Source: Trissonchulus latispiculum
Taxonomy: Eukaryota; Nematoda; Enoplea; Enoplida; Ironidae
Direction of reading: 5' to 3'
Assembly: GCA_030248195.1 (NCBI GenBank)
Contig: JASAND010013532.1
Span: 1-64,000, forward strand
Length of the DNA: 64,000 bases
The notes beneath the pieces were generated by a model. That model was not told where the DNA came from. It worked only from the letters and a program-made list of their open reading frames with translations, and searched no databases. Shown one piece after another: positions 11,790-24,239 of this stretch. The first letter of the stretch is position 1; each line of letters opens with the position of its first letter. The position numbers and the translations under genes were made by a program.

Positions 11790-12300
11790 TTGTACAGGGA
11801 TCTTTTGTGCGTCACCCCAAATGACCGTCCGTCAATGTTTTGATAAACAACCATTTTAAAATTTTAAAAGGACCTGAGCATAGGCCAAGAGGGATCAAAA
11901 ATGTTTTATTGGGGATTTTGTTTGCTGTTTGCATACCGGGGTTTTCGGGAGAGGCGGGCGGGCACAGTGTGTACGAATCCGAAATCCTTTTATCTTCAGC
12001 TTTTTGTTAGTTCGGGAAAAATTAAGCGTGCAAGCTTAATGTGTAAGTTTAGACTGTGCCGCCTGTGCCAGCAAAAGAGCTGAATCGAAAAACGGATTTC
12101 AGATTTGTGCCTTGCGCCTTTGAAAACCCTTAGAGCAAGTTTTCAGCAAAATTGTAGACATGAAATGTTTTAATGTAACAACTTAAAATTTTAAGTTTTG
12201 TAATTTTTTGCATTTATTCTCCAGTATGCACCATTAAAAATTTTAAAGTTATTGGACCAATAAACCGAGAACTCCGTTACCACGTTCAATTCCGTTTATA
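11790..12300. mobile_element. Diverged foldback copy
   Basis: It starts with a GGATCTTTTGTGCGTCACCC end and contains GGGGTTTTCGGGAG, TCAGCTTTTTGTTAG, an AAGCTTAAT centre and the inverse AGCTGAATCGAAAAACGG. This is the same arrangement as copies 9710-10301 and 34130-34703, with more substitutions. The right boundary is uncertain. Confidence 0.5.
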
Positions 12301-12711
12301 ATTCCTTGGTTTTGATGGCAATTCAATTCAACACTTATTTCCTGAATATTGCGCTGCAGCTGGCACTACAGGACCAGCAACTACAAAGTTCAAAACGTAA
12401 TGCGGTTTGTTAGCATCCCAGTCTAAGATTAAGCACTGGAGGTTGCACTGCACATACATATTTTGGTTTCAAAATCACGCTAAAAGAGTTGAATCTAGTC
12501 TAGTCTAGGCAAGTAATCGTTCTTTTTCATTCAAAAGATGATGTGAATAGTCTTGAAAGCGCCCCTTGAACAATATCAATAAACTGAAAGGTTTCAAATT
12601 ATGTTCTTCTGCGGTTATTATTCAGACTGTATACGAATTATATAGGACGACCAAAGCCATGGCAGCGTGCTGCATTTTGCTAAAAATTATTCTACATATC
12701 TCGACTTCACA

Positions 12712-12900
12712 ATGCTGCTTCTTGGGCTCCCAACTCACTTGTCTTCAGTTATAAGTTTTGTTTGCTGTAGGTACTGTATGGAATGTTGCGACGTGGAAAT
12801 GTGTGCTCCTTGCTGTGATGGAACTGTATTTTGCATGGAAACTTGCAAAACGAATAACTGTTCTTGTCCAGGATGCGTTATACAGGAAGATTATCCATGA
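12712..12900 (+). CDS. Small Cys-rich secreted peptide candidate (terminal exon)
   Basis: The reading frame from the ATG at 12712 to the TGA at 12898-12900 gives about 62 residues: a hydrophobic start (MLLLGLPTHLSS) followed by about 14 cysteines in 46 residues (CC-R-Y-C-x2-CC, C-x2-CC, C-x3-C, then C-S-C-x2-C). Acceptor-like sites at 12748 (cttcag) and 12770 (ctgtag) mean the Cys-rich part could instead be the last exon of a gene whose first exon lies upstream. An AATAAA signal at 12922-12927, 22 bases after the stop, supports a real 3' end. The spacing was not matched to a known family. Secretion is inferred; the function is unknown. Confidence 0.45.
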   Translation: MLLLGLPTHLSSVISFVCCRYCMECCDVEMCAPCCDGTVFCMETCKTNNCSCPGCVIQEDYP

Positions 12901-12927
12901 TAATCTCTTTGCTTCAATGTAAATAAA

Positions 12928-15825
12928 TATGACTGTTGTTTGTTGCTTTACGCGTTTCGACGGGCCAAAACCGTTTCTGTAATTATGTGATGCTGTATAA
13001 TACTGCCACAAGCTGTAAATAGACATGCTTTAAAGAGTAAAACTAATTGCAAATGCAAGTTGCAAATTGCATTGAAAGTTGGCCCCGAAAGTGGTAATTA
13101 TTCCTGTTAAAATGGTTAAAATATATACACAAAAGAAAAATGTGACAAACACTGTTAGGTTTTCGTCTAAAGCAAAAGTCATTTTGTTATTTGGTGGAAT
13201 GGAAGGTTACTTGTTTCCGTCGGTGCATTCTAATTTTTTGCAGATTTTGATCTTTTCAGTTGCCAGATTTCATCGATCTTTACCCAATCTAATTATAGGC
13301 ATGCTAGCTCTATCTGGCTCAGTTTATATTATGTTGGGCCAACGAGAGGCTTGCTAGTTAGCCTGGCTCTTCATAGGTGAATAGCTGCAATCCAAAATTA
13401 GTATATAGGCTTCAAAATTACTGCTGGAGAGTAATTTGATCTATCCTTCTATTATTTGTTCTTCTTTATTTCCAATAACCCTATTTCCGTTGCAATTGTA
13501 GTCCTTCCTTTCAGCTCAGAAGGATCTGGAAAGACCGTCTAGCTTATTTCGATCTAAAATGTTGAGTTCCTTTTGCTCTGGTTAAGTTTTCGAGCAAATA
13601 CAGCTTGGAATCTGCTTACTAAAAGAGCATGGGAAGTGTTTAGATTGCATTTTATGCTGTTCCCCACATTAATGCTGTTTTGTTTTGAAATATGTATTTC
13701 CTGTGTCGAATTTAAATTAATTCAATTTAGCTCAAACAGAAGAACTCAGAGTTAGAATACTATTTTTGCCGTCGTTAACTATGTATAATGTTGCGATATG
13801 TTTAAATTAGTCTAAGGATGACCTAAGCTGACTTTGACTGCTGTGTTGACTTACCATAGATCATTTAGAAGTTAGAACCATATATTAATGCAAATTGTTG
13901 AGTTTAACTGGTGCAAAATCGCTTCTGTATGTAACCTCAACCTTAGATTCAATCCGGCTGAAAAGGCAGATTTGACGACTACATTCACCTTCCTTTCTTG
14001 CACTTGAAATTGCTAGCATCTTGCCTGTTTAGGCTTGTTTGAAGGACATTGGTGCTCTCGGTCCACAATTTTCCAGAAATCCAGCAAATCTTGAGGAAGG
14101 GGGAAGAGAAGAAGGAAAGAATTTATTATTATTTTATTAACGAGGTTTATCTGACAATTTAGACACTCCTAAATGGAGGCAACCCACTGCGTCGCTCACA
14201 ACCTGTCCATGTTTTCCCCCTTTTATTTCTCTGTTTCTCTCTCTCTCAAACATCCATGTTCCAAGTCACTCGGTCTTGTTTTCGTCTGTTCCTCTGGAAA
14301 TGATACTCAGCACTTTTCCGTCTGTTAGGGCTCAGTTTAAATGACAATTTTCTACGCCAGGGCGCACGTGCTCTGCCGAGGGACATTTAACCTTTTGCTT
14401 GACAGGTTTCACACTTTTGTTTCCACTTTCCAGTTCAAACCCGTTGCACGGCTAAAACTGTCACCTTAAAGATTCTATGCCAGCATGTGGTAGTTAATTA
14501 GTTATTGTTATCATGTCTAGTTTAGCTGTCACTGGATAGCACAGATCTGGGTTTGTGACTTAATCCTGATGATCGAAACTGTATCAGTGTAACAGATTTT
14601 AGCAACAGGCTGTCTCTTATATAACTTTTTAAGCTGGAGGCAGCAAAAAATCTAAAGTTGTTTGTAGCGCATAGCTTGTCCGTTCACCTGACCAGTTTCG
14701 ACTTTCTGTTAACAGGTAGGCATCAATCACACACATTTTTAAACACACAGTTCTATTATTTGATTTTTTAATTAAAAATCAGAATACTTTTCCATTTTTT
14801 CCACTTAATTCCATATTTCTATCTCGTGGGTCAATCCACTGAAATTTTGATTCATGGAAAGATTAAATTGTAGCCCTATACGCAACACCTGCAAATTTAT
14901 CTAGGCACGGTTATATTGGTCGAAAATTGTTTCCTAGAAGCCGCTGGGCACTGAATAACTATACTCTTGTTAGTTTGTAAAGAACCTGCTCCTTAATTAA
15001 TATTTTACGCAATACAAGGCAATTTTAATGCTAATTTTTATTGAAACCTTAAAAGTAATTATTCGTGAAAACCAGCAAGGTTAATCAGCTTTCAGCTTAT
15101 GAGTGCACAAAAGTTTTTTTCAGATCTCGATTTTAGGATTTCCTATATAACCCTACCTTGTTTGGGCAGCATAAATCCGGTACAGTGAACGTGGGTTTGC
15201 AAAAATGATTAAGCTCTAGCTCCTACTTATTTCCACTTTCCTTTTTGCGAGCTATTTTTCCTGTCAAATCTTTATACATTAACATGGGGTTCGAATCTGG
15301 TGGGGAGTCTACCCCGACTTTGACAATGAGTCTGCCTATAAGGATTCCAAAATTTTGGAAAAGTCTAACCCAAAATTGTTTATATTTTTTCCAAAAAATC
15401 GCGAAAAATGATTATTTTCAGTTATTTGTAGGAAATGTTTTGAAAAAATCGCGAGAATTTGCTACTTGCTACAAAATGTTCAATTTTTGGTAAAGAGGTA
15501 GCTACCCACTTTCTTTTCTGAACAAGAGGGTCTGCCATTCCTTCTCGCTGAAAGGGTCTGCTCGTTTTTGTCGATCGTCGACGTTGTGCTAATAAGCAAA
15601 ACTTTTATGAAAAATTATTGTTGACAGTTGTGGAGCTGCCATTATAACTGTATCTCGGTCAGAATCCGGCTACGCAGCCAATGATCTCCGAGAGTACATA
15701 TTCTGATGATCAGTTTTTATAACGTGGGAGGGATGTCCAGTTGATCTAGTTGATTTGGTAGTGAACAGTATAACTTCATCGAGTTTTATTTATTCATGTT
15801 CTCCATCTAAGCCCAACTATAAATG
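12928..15825. other. Intergenic, no gene recognised
   Basis: Mixed AT-rich sequence with several open stretches under 95 codons, none with convincing splice sites, domain motifs or codon bias. Bases 14120-14200 hold an ATT-rich run followed by a G/C-richer stretch that may be an unclassified repeat. Confidence 0.35.
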
Positions 15826-15827
15826 TA

Positions 15828-16811
15828 GGGTAAACTCGTCTATAGTTGACACTTTTTGACAAAAATTCATTCCGAGAAAAATTACTCAAAATTTTCAGCG
15901 GCTACCCCATATAAACTCTATATCAAACAAAAGAACGTTTTCTCCTCTTTCTAACGATATATCACATGTAGTTTTGTATTGAGAAATGGAAAAATTCTTC
16001 GCAAAACCGTAACTGTACTAAATTTTTGACAGCTCGGATAATGTGGACACATAGTCCGGGCTAAGTGAATACAACTCGGCTAATGTTGTCACATATGTTT
16101 TACACGTATTTCAGACTGCAATAAAAGCCAAAAACAAGAAATAGGTAACAAATGTTAAAATGATCAAATTAGTAGTTTTGCGGGAGAAGTTTCAAGACTT
16201 TTTGTCCTGTCAAGTTCCTGCGCCTGTAGGCCTCACAATTTAACCAACTGAGCTGAAACTTTGTAAAGGTATGTTTTTCAATACGCTGATTTCAAATATG
16301 CAAACAAATTTCGACTTAAAGGAATCTAATTCTTTAATTTCGGGGTGTCCACTATACCCGGCGAAATTGTCAACTTAGGCCGAGTTGTTTGAAATTTGAT
16401 AGAAAATAGGAAAAAATTCAGAAAAATTTTCTGCAAGGTGAAATTTTAATTTTTATTAGGTTATATAATCTGCACAAAATTCTCTTTCGGATGATCATAA
16501 AGTTTCCAACTTCACTGGCGGAAATGGGCAAGAACTCAAGCTCTGAAGCTTAGTATTTTTGCAAAAATCCTTAGCATTTTTGAACTTTCACAAAATGCTT
16601 GATGTTTGGACGCTTCGTGTATACCAGTGTGTCAAATCACAAATGATACAAAAGTGTGGAATCACAAATGATATATCGTTAGATAGCCCAAAGATTGCGC
16701 TATCATATGTTCTTAATTTGCGCAGAAGAAAATATTCCTACAGGATTATATTTGCACAGAAGCTTAGTATTGTCAACTATACCCGAGTGTCCACTATAAA
16801 CGAGTTTACCC
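15828..16811. mobile_element. TA-flanked terminal-inverted-repeat element
   Basis: The left end is GGGTAAACTCGTCTATAGTT and the right end is AACGAGTTTACCC preceded by CCACTATA, giving an inverted repeat of about 25 bp. Each end abuts the dinucleotide TA (15826-15827 and 16812-16813), the Tc1/mariner target. The word GACAC/GTGTCCACTATA recurs inside (16343, 16790). The longest internal frame is under 90 codons with no DDE signature, so the element is non-autonomous. Confidence 0.65.
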
Positions 16812-16813
16812 TA

Positions 16814-17560
16814 ATTGCATAGATGGAACAACAGCACTCGGAGTATAAGGAAGGTGCAGACAGACAACAAATAATACAAATATTTGTAACATACCCCTCC
16901 ATTTTGTCAACACTGTACATTAATAACTTGAGTCACTTTTGCACGGAGCGCAAAATTATTGGTACATAGAATAATGTGTAAAGCCGGCTAACACTGACGC
17001 GTAGCTGGTGCATAGCCGGTTAATGACAACATATTTACCAAAGTATTTACACGCTACCTCTGCGTAGTTCAAAGACTAATCTTGCTGTGCTTTTGTTGGC
17101 TGTTGTTCGTTCCGGGTAATTTTGCTGCTGCCTTCTCCCTAAATTTGGCTTCAGTTCATTTAATCACAAATGAGACACAGTCACGTTTCTTCAATTCAAA
17201 CAAGCGAAGAACTGCTGGGGAGCCAAGTGTGGTCTAATTGGACACTTTTCCCACTCTTGAAAGAGAAAATTGACAGATAATAAGTTATCGGTATCCGGCT
17301 CTGACGAATAAAATGCCCAACATTGTACCAGTTTGACTCAGACATTGTGTACCAGTTTAATCCGAGATTATGCTCTTGTTTAGTTCCATACAGAACACAA
17401 TGAACCTACTAGTCACTACAGTATGAGGATCAGATGCAAACTTGCACAACCAGCTAAGTGAAATCTCAACTTACGCCCTTTAGAATGAATAAATCGATTA
17501 CAGTACAGCCTGTGAAGTCTGATTCTGAATTATTTTAATTTTAAGGCTTCCTTTATCTGG
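16814..17560. other. Intergenic, nothing recognised
   Basis: No exon or repeat was identified. There is a short internal repeat of TGTACCAGTTT near 17325-17360. Confidence 0.35.
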
Positions 17561-18050
17561 CTTAAGGTGGTGATTCCTTTTAGAGTCACCAACTCTAAAA
17601 GGTTGTTAAAACCTATCGACCAAGATATAGAGTTCAAAGTGAAAGATTGTCGCAGTTGTCTGTCAGGTCAATCTCACTTCGCCTGCAAAGATGCCTTTGC
17701 ATACCAATGGCTGAACCAACCAAGCCGAGGTAACGTATTCACGTTGATTTCGCCGGCCCTATCTATGAAAAATGTGGTTGGTTGTCATTAACGCATTCTC
17801 GTAATGGCCAAAAGTGAAAATAGTGCCTCCTTCTACCTTACGTGCTATTATCAAAGGATTGATTGGAATTTTCAGCCAGCATGGTTATCCAGAGTAGCGA
17901 GTTTCCGACAACGCAACGGCTCTTCTTTTACTTCCATAGAATTCACTGATTTTTTGAATTCAAAATCTGTGATCCACATTCAAGTGTCCCTTATCATCCA
18001 CAGTGCAATGGCCAAGTAGACAGATTCGTAGATTTCAAAGAAAAGCATGA
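17560..18050 (+). pseudogene. Ty3/gypsy integrase relic
   Basis: Translated in shifting frames, this reads as a gypsy integrase: a zinc-region Cys pair (CRSCLSGQ near 17650), then HVDFAGPIY near 17737 (first catalytic Asp), then FSQHGYPE near 17870 and RVSDNA near 17900 (second Asp), and YHPQCNGQVDR near 17993. Several frameshifts and a stop directly after HGYPE disable it. A family-2 SINE follows within 50 bp. Confidence 0.75.
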
Positions 18051-18091
18051 TTAAGTCTCTTAAAAGAGACAGCAACCTACACATAGAGCTG

Positions 18092-18359
18092 TACGGGAAG
18101 CAGGCATAGGAAAGATAAATAAGCCTGATATGGGAATTCAGCTGATGGCCCTGTGGTGTAGTGGTTAGCACGTCTGTCCCGGGATCAGAAGGGCCGTGGT
18201 CAATTCTTTACTTTCAATGGTGAGTGAAAAGCTGAACCTCCCTCTTCCCTTCTCTTCTAAGTCCTGGTTTCGGTGGTAGGATGCCTGACGCCTCCCGTCT
18301 TGGGATTGACCTTGGTTTCTTCTTGATCCACCAGCCCTGATGGAAGCGAAGCGCTACAG
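18092..18359 (+). mobile_element. tRNA-derived SINE (family 2), copy 1
   Basis: It starts near AAGCAGGCATAGGAAAGAT. An A-box TGGTGTAGTGGTTAGCA lies at about 18153, and a degraded B-box (GTGGTCAATTC) at about 18195. The body is TTTCAATGGTGAGTGAAAAG, then GATGCCTGACGCCTCCCG, then CCACCAGCCCTGATGGAAGC, ending in GCGCTACA. The same order occurs, inverted, at 62985-63280 and 63482-63757. The B-box here lacks a T present in the other copies. Confidence 0.8.
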
Positions 18360-19840
18360 AGCTGTCGGAATTTCTGTTGCTGTGTCGTATAACTCCACAT
18401 TCTGCAACAGAGATTCCTCCGTGCCAGCTCATTTGCAGCCGTAACCTCCGAAATTCCCTAAGTATGCTACGCCCAAGAAGTAAACCACCCGATTTCAATC
18501 CCAGGAGCATATTCCGATGACAAAGTTTTTCCCAGTAGGGACAGCAATTTGGGCACGATCGTTTGGCAATAATACTCCAAAATGGATGGAAGGGAAGGTG
18601 AAGGAACGGTTTGGGAGTGTTGCCTATAGAATATAGAGCACAGACATTTTACATCGTTATGCAAATCAGCTTAGACTGCATTGTTTGGATTGGATCCTGA
18701 AAAAATTCTGGAGTCCAAACTTATATATTGACATTTCCTACTGAGGGTCCGCCCCTGCCGGAGGCGAATCTAGACAGGAACCCACTTCCACACGTTCAAG
18801 GTACCTACGCTGTTTACCGGTTAGGTTTTATTTCGGGATCTGATGTCGGGGTTTTCCGACTAGACTGAACCTTTGCCTAAGAGGAAGGAAGTGTTATATG
18901 TTAGCTAATGATAAATATCTCTTGTTATCATATGTTAGTTATGCTTTAGTTTCTGTATTAAATAGCAAAAAGTTAGTAAGTAAGTAGCTGTAGTTATTTC
19001 ATCTACATTATCAATTTTACGTTATAGCATACTTTGAGCAGATCAAAACTCAAAATAATTTATTGGCAGCTCAAAGCGTGATTTTTGTCCGTTTTTGTAC
19101 ATCACGAGATTTAGGGAAATGGTTAGGGATTAGTTGAATTTTCCGCACTCAACAGAGATATTATATATACTGAGTTTATTGCTATATCATAAGTTTGGAG
19201 CATCGGTCTTTTCACCAGGATAATCTCATAACTCTCAGCACAAAAATCACCGAACTATACTCTTTCTTAAGAAATGTTATTGTGCCCAAACTCACCTACC
19301 CCGGATTTCTGCAGCTATGCATACCTTAATCCTCTTTGTACTATTTTTACGCTTCCTTACCTTTTTGCTTATGCTAACCCTTGAAGCAGATAAAGAGAAA
19401 GAGTTGACCTTAAAGAGCTGTCAAAATCTAGCGTCTGAAGTGAAAGGAAATTCACAAAATCATGTGGTTTAGTCCTTAGCCTTAGCTCACTTTTTGTGTT
19501 CCATAGTCTTGTGGTGGACACTTTCTCCTAATCAATCAATTTATGATGACAGAAATGCGGACACAATTTAAGGTTAGCAATAAAGGCAATGTTTCTTCAT
19601 AATGATGGGGTTTTGCTGGCAGCTCATGAATAATTTGGCACATGCTTTTCCCCTTTCCTATGCAGTTCCAACTCCACTCCAGGTACTGAACTTAACAGAG
19701 AGCTCACACTCTTTTACTACAAGGACATTCTTTTAACACTCTTTCACAATGGAGTTGGTATCAACCTTTAGACAAATGTTAAACTAGCTGTTTACAGTTA
19801 TCAGTTAGCTAACAATCTCCTCTCCGAGACTCAAATAGGG
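18360..19840. other. Intergenic, nothing recognised
   Basis: No exon or structural RNA was identified. Bases 18700-18900 are G/C-richer and may be old retroelement sequence, but no motif supports that. Confidence 0.35.
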
Positions 19841-19844
19841 AGGA

Positions 19845-20460
19845 AAATTGACCAACAAATTTGTGGGGGTGCATTGCAACACATATTTGATTGATTAGTG
19901 TTTAAATTAGATTTTAAATTCTAATTGATTAGATTTTAAAAAATTTTAAGTTTGTAACGTTTGAAGAGATAGCAAGGTGAACCAAAAACTCTCATGGCGT
20001 CAATCTTGCCGAAATTTTGTATATAGAGATTTTTTGGGTCGTAGTACAAGAATCTGAAGTCCGTTTTTCTGAAGCCAGCGTTTCTTTATTTCAGTATAAG
20101 TACAGCGTAAGCTTACTACTTTAGAAAAGCTCATGTTTCTTCATGCTCATAAAACCCCGACTACAATGTTTCGGCAAGATTGACGACAAAAATGATTTGG
20201 TTCCCCTTGGTATCCCGTGGTTAAAAAGTTAACAACTAAAATTTAAAACAACTAAAAATTCTAAACAACTAAAAAAGTTTTCAAATTTTATTACCAATCT
20301 GTGTGTTGCAATAAATCCAAACATATTTGTTTGCTACATAAATTGGTCAAGTATCCTCCGATTTTGGCTCCACTTGACATCCCAAAATGCTGAAAATTTG
20401 AAATCGATCATGTGTTGTAATGCACCCACACACAGTTTCAGCTAAATTGGTTGCGTTTTG
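19845..20460. mobile_element. Diverged foldback copy
   Basis: Inverted arms: GGGTGCATTGCAACACA and ACCAACAAATTTGTG on the left against TGTTGTAATGCACCCAC and AAATTGGT on the right. AATCTGAAGTCCGTTTTTCT and TTTCGGCAAGATTGACGACA occur inside, as in the 9710-10301 family. The centre is near 20105. It is heavily mutated and the boundaries are approximate. Confidence 0.5.
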
Positions 20461-21199
20461 AGAAGGGAGTTGAGTTGAGTTTTGAGAAGCGTTGGAGAGA
20501 GACAGAGCATTGGGGGGGGGGGAGATACTTTACTTGATCCCCAAACTGCTTTGCCTTGACTATCCAAACAGCACTATTCAGATCGTTTTAGGAATGGGTT
20601 GCTTGCTTCGAACAACATCATTTGAGGACACAGCTTAAAGCTAAGGCTAAGCAGATTAAGACAAAGGTAACCAATGGGATTTGACAAATTAGAAAGGAGT
20701 GGTGTTTCCCACTTTCAGTCCAGGCAAATACCTGAAACCCACCATTCTCAGTTTGTTGCATTTTAATCATCTTCAACCCTTACGTCTTCCCAAGAGATGC
20801 CTTTCTGAAGTAGGACTTCCTCTGAATTCTAAATCACGCTTTCAAACTAGAGAACTGCTTTACTTTTGTGAGTCGGTTGCTGCCCTGAGCGCTGAATGAC
20901 TTTTAAACTTAGAGCCACAAATTTAATGAGTTTTTATTACGTGGATATCTGTACAGTCTCAGAAACAATTTTATGATACCTACATATAGCAGACAGATGT
21001 TGTCAGTTTATTTAATTTTGCTCATGACTCAGGTAACAAGAGACTTGTTAGAAATTTTATAGGGAGGCATTTATAGGATCATTTAAAATACAATAAACAG
21101 ATATAGTACAGGTATGTAAAAGCAATAAAATCTAAAGTCAGTTAAACACCATTAGAAATTTTCTCAATTATGGTTCGGTTGTATGATAATGTTAAGTTT
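20461..21199. other. Intergenic, no gene recognised
   Basis: An open stretch of 66 codons at 20699-20899 has no motif and no splice support. A G10 run lies at 20513-20522. Confidence 0.3.
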
Positions 21200-21207
21200 T
21201 CCGACAG

Positions 21208-21852
21208 GGGTCTTTCCCATTATCCCACCCCACAGCTCTGAAGAAGTACCGAAGAAGCACAATTTGACTGATTGAGTTGAAATTTGGTAGAGGCAGGTTG
21301 TCGGACCTGCTGATTTCAAAAATGCAAAAATTGCAAAATTTTAAAAAATTTTAAAAATTTTAAAATTTTAGTCTAGTAAGGGGAACCAAGGGCACCCGAA
21401 AAATTTTTTGAAAAATATTTTGCTGAAAACTTGCTTACAGGGTTACAGGGGTTTTCTGGGGTGCTGATCACGAATCAGATATCGCTTTTTCGATTCAGCT
21501 TTTCGTTAGCTCAGGATAAGCCTACATCTTAAGCTTAAAACTTTAGCTTATGCTTACGTTAAGCTAATGAAAAGCTAAGTTGAAAAACTGATTTCAGATT
21601 CGTGATCAGCGCCTCAGAAAACTCCTGTCAGAAAGTTTTTAGCAAATTTTTTTTCAAAAAATTTTTCGGTTCCCCATGGCCCCTTACCAAAATAAAATTT
21701 AAAATTTTAGAATTTTTTAAATTTTAAAATTTTTGCATTTATGAAATCAGCAGGTCTGAAAACGTACGTCCACCAAATTTCAACTCAATCAGTCAAATTG
21801 TGGTTCTTCGGTACTTCTTCAGAGTTGTGGGGAGGGATAATGGGAAAGACCC
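21208..21852. mobile_element. Palindromic foldback MITE, copy 3 (8-bp TSD)
   Basis: A 645-bp palindrome with ends GGGTCTTTCCCATTATCCC and the inverse. The flanking 8-mers are TCCGACAG (21200-21207) and TCCGAAAG (21853-21860), 7 of 8 identical. Arms carry AACCAAGGG, TTTTCTGGGGTGCTGA and TCGATTCAGCTTTTCGTTAG, with the centre near 21530. It is the same architecture as copies 9710-10301 and 34130-34703, but its own subfamily by end sequence. Confidence 0.85.
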
Positions 21853-21879
21853 TCCGAAAGTTCGGCTGGCTGTGTGTTT

Positions 21880-21912
21880 GTTTGTTTGTTTGTTTGTGGT
21901 GTTTGTTTCTTT
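21880..21912 (+). repeat. (TGTT)n microsatellite
   Basis: Six to eight tandem tetranucleotides of the TTTG type, directly after foldback copy 3. Confidence 0.8.
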
Positions 21913-21973
21913 GTTAAGCTGTGTTGTCTTGTGTTTGAGTCGCTAATTACAATTCATATGTAGTTAACAAGAG

Positions 21974-22394
21974 TACATAATAGATAAGAGTATGACAACA
22001 GGCAGGCTCTCTGTTATCAGAGCAAAAACTATGCTATGCGCGCTATCGGCTAACCCCCCCACAAATTGACCCCCTCTCACACCGCCCCTATATGGGTACA
22101 TAGTTCCAAACGGGGGTCGCTCACTCGCTTAGTATGTTTTCTACATGCATATGTTAAACATACACGCTTGCACCCTGTTCCCAAATTAGGCCTCGGTTAA
22201 TTATAACGTGTAATTATGCAAAGCAGTGAGCGACCCCCGTTTGGACCCCGTACCCATATAGGGGCGGTGTGAGAGGGGGTCAATTTGTGGGGGGGGGGGG
22301 GGGTTAGCCGATAGCGCGCATAGCATAGTTTTTGCTCTGATAACAGAGAGCCTGCCTGTTGTCATACTCTTATCTATTATGTACTCTTGTAGTT
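21974..22394. mobile_element. Palindromic MITE with ~170-bp arms
   Basis: The left arm starts CAAGAGTACATAATAGATAA and includes GGCAGGCTCTCTGTTATCAG, CGCGCTATCGGCTAACC and CCTATATGGG. The right arm is the near-exact inverse, ending ATTATGTACTCTTG. The spacer (22110-22215) is unrelated. TAGTTAA lies on both outer sides, a 7-bp candidate target duplication. Truncated ends of the same family occur at 3655-3735 and 36900-36980. No coding capacity. Confidence 0.8.
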
Positions 22395-23445
22395 AATTAT
22401 AAGTTTTTGGAAGTAAACAATTTATCATTCTGTTCTAGGAAATAGCATTATCAAATCCACGGCCTAATTTGAATTTAACGAGATTCTTAGGATTCTGGGT
22501 ACTGGGGGAATTTCCCCACATTCCTCTCAAGCCTATCATGTTGGCTTCAATCTGTAGAGCTCCGTAATAGGCTCCATAAGGCGGCGCGCAAAGGCAGAAA
22601 ACCCATTACTTAAGAAAAGAATGGTGGATTTGCCTTTTAACCACTTCATCTTTAGTTCATTTCTTTAAGACCAATATTTCCTCTATACCTTTCGCTCTAT
22701 GGACGGAGCTCTAATTTTAGTTGAAATATATGCTCTTTGTAGCTAGGTTTCACCTTAATTGCTTTTAACTTTTACTATGGCTGGTATCCATGGCATGAGA
22801 AGGGGGGAAACTAAAGAATCAAGACTTAATGCGCTTTCAAATGCTGTCTGTCGGAGAGTTTATGCTTGAAAGGACAGGTTGCTAGAAAATCGCAACTAGT
22901 CCAGTACACCTGTCACGATAAAGTGAACTAGGATGGAGAATTAGTTGGTACCTGAAGACTGAAGTCAAGTCGTATACTGACAGGCTTTTTGCCTCTGCCA
23001 CTCAGCTATTCGGATAACTTTTCTGACTTATTATTACAACAATTAGTGCAAGTTAGGACTTCCCTGACCGGAAAAATTTTATACTGAAAAATGGGCTTTA
23101 TTTTCCAGCCAAAACCAGAACAGTTAAAGTTAAAATTAAAGTTGAAATTAAACACCATAAAGACCAACTGAGTAAAATAGAGATGCCCATGAGATTAATT
23201 TTTCAAGAAAGCAAGATATCCAAACCTATAAGGCGATTTAGATATTTGATTGTCTATTTGGAAAAGTTGTTTATGTTTTGGCTCCACAAATACAGGCAAA
23301 CGTAAAATATTCCTCTTCCTCTTATAACTAACTCTCAAGTCATTGAGCATGTATTCCCTATTTGTGTTGCACGCCTTATCAAACCAAGACGGCTACAATT
23401 TAAATTGTTTAATCTTTTCTTCCGAATATTACTAGCCAGCCATAT
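22395..23445. other. Intergenic, nothing recognised
   Basis: No exon, RNA gene or repeat was supported. Confidence 0.35.
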
Positions 23446-24239
23446 CAAAACGTCTAAAGTCAAAACGTCTAAAGTCAAAACGTCTAACGTTCATAATGTC
23501 TACCGACGAAACGTCTACTGACAAAACGTCTAATTTTTCTAAAATCGTGTCACACGTTCAAAACGTCTAAACTTTCCGAAATTTTAGTGATTATTTTTTA
23601 CTTATTTTGTGTGGGTCTGGGAAAGTTTTCGAATAGGCCACTTAGGGTGTGGGTGGCAGGGTCTTGCCAAATCTTCAATTTGAAGTTCTGGCATTGTCTC
23701 AAATATACTTCTTATTTTCTGCATTAGCTTCAGTATTCGGCTAGTCATTGATTATTCACTGATTATTTACTGAATACTAATTACTGATTACTGACTGTAA
23801 TCAGTAAAGATGGTGCAACAGATTTCACTGATTACTTATTAATTTTACGCTTAAGTTCTAAAATTTCTAGAATTGTAAATTGTAATGCAAATTGTAAATT
23901 GTAAATTTTATAAATGTTTCAAGCCATTGGCTGGCCGCAGCTATGAAGTTTTCTCTAGAAATCAATGAAGAAATAGCTGGCCCAAGCCCTGGCTTTTCAG
24001 AAATATTTAAAAACTGAACACAATTTAAAATCAAACAATAAACTAGACGTAGAGTTTAATTTAATGTGTTTTAAAAACATTTACTTCAAAATCACATTAA
24101 ACCTGATTTGCTTTCTTGAAAAATGATTTTAGACGTTTTGAACGTGTGACACAATTTTGGAAAAATTAGACGTTTTGTCAGTAGACGTTTCGTCGGTAGA
24201 CGTTATGAACGTTAGACGTTTTGACTTTAGACGTTTTTA
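23446..24239. mobile_element. Terminal-inverted-repeat element with ACGTCTA-type ends
   Basis: Each ~115-bp arm consists of about seven tandem copies of an AAAACGTCTA-based word separated by variable short spacers (AAGTC, CGTTCAT, CCGACG, CTGAC). The left arm is 23446-23570 and the right arm 24129-24239, inverted and nearly identical. The ~560-bp interior is AT-rich and includes a 40-bp stretch (23937-23976) that recurs at 24552-24591. No transposase. Confidence 0.75.
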
